A stretch of 64,000 nt of DNA, taken from NCBI GenBank assembly GCA_947579665.1, contig OX388345.1:32827849-32891848 (forward strand), given 5' to 3'. Origin of the DNA: Sympetrum striolatum. Lineage: Eukaryota > Arthropoda > Insecta > Odonata > Libellulidae. Within the stretch, counting starts at the first letter, position 1. Every line of letters begins with the position of its first letter. Below the pieces are notes generated by a model. That model was not told the origin of the DNA. It searched no databases and was given only the letters and a program-made list of their open reading frames with translations. Below are positions 61,201 to 64,000 of this stretch, one piece after another. The translations under genes were made by a program, and so were the position numbers.

Positions 61201-62286
61201 ACCTTTATTTTTTTTATTACACAGTACTACTGATAATAAAATATTACAAATATATATAATAGACAGTTAGGTGATATTTGATCAGTGAATAAAATTGGCT
61301 AGAAGTTATCTGCATGCTATTGTTCATACGTATGAGGAAATCTAAAATATTTCTAATGCCAATTGCACTTTTACAGGTAAAAATTCTTGGATACTTAAAT
61401 GTAGAAACATTTTCTTCCAAATATTGATTCCCAATTGAATTTTGGAAGTTCATATGTGAATTAGAGCTGTTCTTGCAAGATAAAAGTAATGAATAATTAG
61501 AAAAAAACAGCTCTTCTTAAAATAAATAAGCTTCTTTAAGTACATATTTGAAATCAGATCTGATAATAGAAAATTCTAGTTTTTTTTAAATAACTGGCAT
61601 AAAAAATTTCAACTATTAAAACTGTATTATGCTTTGCGTTATTCGACTAACAATGGCAGGGAGCACAAACACATTGCTGACATATCAAAATTTTTGTTCC
61701 TGTGTTAGAAACTATAATTTCTGTAACATTATGAAAAGAGATGAATTAAAACTGCATCATCAAAATATGCCTTAAAAAAATAAGCACTTCATAAAACTCT
61801 TACAAAGTAAATGACCATTGTTACTGTCCTTTCTAACGTGAAATGCTGCTGTATAGGCTTAAAGTACAAAATAAAATATTAAGTACATATTGTACCTTAT
61901 CACATTAGTTAAATTCATTTTCTCTTAAAGATAAAAGGAAGATTTCTATAAAAACTCAATTAAATCCTCATTTTTACAATAGTCTTCTGTCATAAGGCAC
62001 ATATCTTGTGGTGTGAGCAAAATAAGCTTTCTCAGATCATATAAACAACAGTATTTAAAAAATATAAATGCACTTTACATAGCACCTCAAAAGAAATAAG
62101 TCTCTTTCCCATGTACCCTTAGCTGCTAACTCATCCTCAAAAGACAATATTCAAATAATTTGAATTGACTTCTGGCTGGATAATTTGATTCAAAAGGTAA
62201 GAATATGTAGGAAGACACCTTATAGAATTGTACAACCAAAATAAAGTAGGTATTGGTACCCAAGGGATTCTTTGGTATAGCTGTAA
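61201..62286 (-). other. ABCB gene 3' UTR
   Basis: Sequence downstream of the ABCB stop codon, AT-rich and non-coding. A minus-strand AATAAA (complement of 61204-61209) could end the transcript, but nearer signals are also present, so the length is uncertain. Confidence 0.4.
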
Positions 62287-64000
62287 CTACAGACTCTGCC
62301 TCTTGATAAGATGGTAATAACGCCCTCTTAAAGCCTTCAATTCTTCATGAGTTCCCTGCTCAACAATGCGACCTTTGTGGAATACTGCAATACTATCCGC
62401 ATTCACTATGGTAGAGAGCCGGTGAGCAACAATTATGCATGTACGTCCTTTTCGAGCTCTATCCAGGGCTTCTTGCACCACCTGACAGAAATTGCAACCA
62501 AAGCAGCATTAGATTAAAAAAGCCAGACCTTTAAATATAATCATAAACATGATTTCTTCTAAAGCTAATTGACAATATAAGCTCATAGTGAGTATGATAT
62601 AATAATTTTCATTGGAATTCATAAATGGATACCGTGATAAATAAACTGTTTTACCTTCTCGCTTTCTGTGTCGAGAGCTGAAGTTGCTTCATCCAAGAGC
62701 AAGATCTTTGGGTTTCTTATGAGAGCTCTTGCTATGGCAATGCGTTGCTTTTGACCACCAGAGAGCTGTGTGCCTCTTTCCCCAGCCATGGTATCATATC
62801 CCTGGATTTATATAAAGGCAAATCAGTAATTAAAAGTCAACTATTGCTATAAGCCAAAACTTAACAGGTGATGGAAATTTATCTTTGATTTTTTAATTAA
62901 ATATCCTTCTCTAAGATTTTTGGATAAATGGAACATTTATAAAGATTGCCTCACTAATCACTATTAAATTGATACAAGATTGGGTGCTTAGTTTATTGCA
63001 AATCAAATAATTTTAATTTAAAATGTACTTTGAGCCTATGAATAAAAAAATCTTAAAAATATGAATTACTGGTGAATATAAATACGAAAATATTGGTAAA
63101 TATAATTATGTATGAGCATCAATATATATCACTACCTTTATAACTATATAATTAACAAGTTGAATGAGATTAATAATGCATAAAAGCTTCAAGCATTATT
63201 TTAAGATATTCACCAGAGCTGAAACAGTAAATGATTACACGTTGCATAACATTGAGAAACATAGTAAGTACCTGAGGTAAGCTGCTAATGAATTCATGGA
63301 TGTTTGCCGTACGAGCTGCTTTGATGACGTCAATGTCTGTTATTGAAGCCTTCAATGATTCTGGAAGTCCATGCAGGCCATATCTTATATTTTCCTTGAT
63401 CGAGCAGTCAAACAAAACTGGTTCCTGAGTCACAACCCCCACTGCTGCTCTCAAATGAGCAACATTAATCGTACGTACGTCATAACCATCCACCATCTAT
63501 TCATCAATGAAATACTTATGATTAATTCCACTAATCACTCATTTTTAATTCGACAAGTATACCTGCTTTTGGTAAGATGAATAAAATATAAGTCTATCAA
63601 AATAGGATACAGCAATAAAAACTCAATTTTCCATGAATACCAAAATACTTAAAGAAAAGAGTAACACCAATTCAAAATATGAGTATGGTTTGAAAGAGTA
63701 ATTACAGCAATCTTTTTCTATATCAATTTTATTAATACAAAATTGAATATATATGAATGAAAAGAATAAAAAAATGGAATGTATGTATTATATGTTTTAT
63801 ATTGATATAAAAGTACATAGTAAAAACGTAAGTGAAATAGTAAATTTTCTCTTACCACAACTCCACTTTTTGGATCATAAAATCTTTGAAGAAGTGACAC
63901 TGTAGTGCTTTTACCACATCCTGATGTCCCAACCAAAGCAACAGTACATCCTGGTTTGACGATTAAATTTAGACCCCTTAAGACTCTTACATCTGGACGA
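62287..64000 (-). CDS. ABCB-type multidrug transporter (P-glycoprotein/MDR), C-terminal nucleotide-binding domain; 5' part outside window
   Basis: Four minus-strand exons in phase 0: 64000-63856 (partial), 63496-63272, 62801-62655, 62481-62287 (stop TAG 62287-62289). In order they encode [17 protein letters not shown], Walker [10 protein letters not shown], the linker [20 protein letters not shown], the Q loop TQEPVLF, the signature LSGGQ (within [20 protein letters not shown]), Walker [13 protein letters not shown], the H loop VAHRLST, and the family-typical end [15 protein letters not shown] followed by [10 protein letters not shown]. The short distance from H loop to stop shows this is the second nucleotide-binding domain of a full transporter. 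Insect Mdr proteins (Mdr49/Mdr65 type) export lipophilic compounds at the plasma membrane using ATP. All catalytic motifs are intact. The closest paralogue cannot be named from this part. Confidence 0.95.

Noticed and set aside
1..64000. CRISPR arrays, rRNA genes, operons or other prokaryotic features
   Set aside because: None seen; spliced animal genes and retrotransposons show a eukaryotic nuclear sequence.

Overview
The window looks like nuclear DNA of an arthropod, most likely an insect. It is AT-rich, has long introns with GT-AG boundaries, animal gene families (DDX42, Rabex-5/RABGEF1, an ABCB P-glycoprotein), and many LINE, hAT, Tc1/mariner and foldback repeats. The species cannot be fixed from the sequence.

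Layout. 1-8140: the 3' part of a DDX42-type DEAD-box helicase gene (+), seven exons, whose last intron carries a 2.2 kb repeat with tRNA-arm-like boxes, a small retroinsertion and a tRNA-derived element. 12249-22312: a complete nine-exon Rabex-5 gene (+), 750 codons, with A20 zinc finger, VPS9 domain and a long C-terminal exon. 25933-28774: a 2.8 kb foldback element whose two 1 kb arms share an apparently identical core. 30522-32690: an unrecognised small gene candidate (-). 33729-33987: a hAT-like MITE. 34997-38030: a decayed DNA transposon (-). 38110-51950: a very large, diverged inverted duplication, interrupted on its left side by a LINE (39950-42965) and other insertions. 52452-60900: mostly non-coding, with a few candidate exons, a G-rich minisatellite and short hairpins. 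62287-64000: the 3' end of an ABCB multidrug-resistance transporter gene (-), covering the second nucleotide-binding domain.

The three firm genes act in unrelated processes: pre-mRNA splicing/RNA remodelling, endosomal Rab5 activation, and membrane efflux. They are neighbours, not a pathway. The most unusual structure is the mirrored duplication. Its arms, read outward from a 3 kb centre, carry matching promoter-like CCAAT repeats, matching splice donors and a matching internal non-coding exon. Outside the right arm lies an ATG-containing exon (52452-52557), so the structure may be a duplicated, divergently oriented 5' gene end. That reading is inference and needs transcript data. All identities and alignments quoted were judged by eye.
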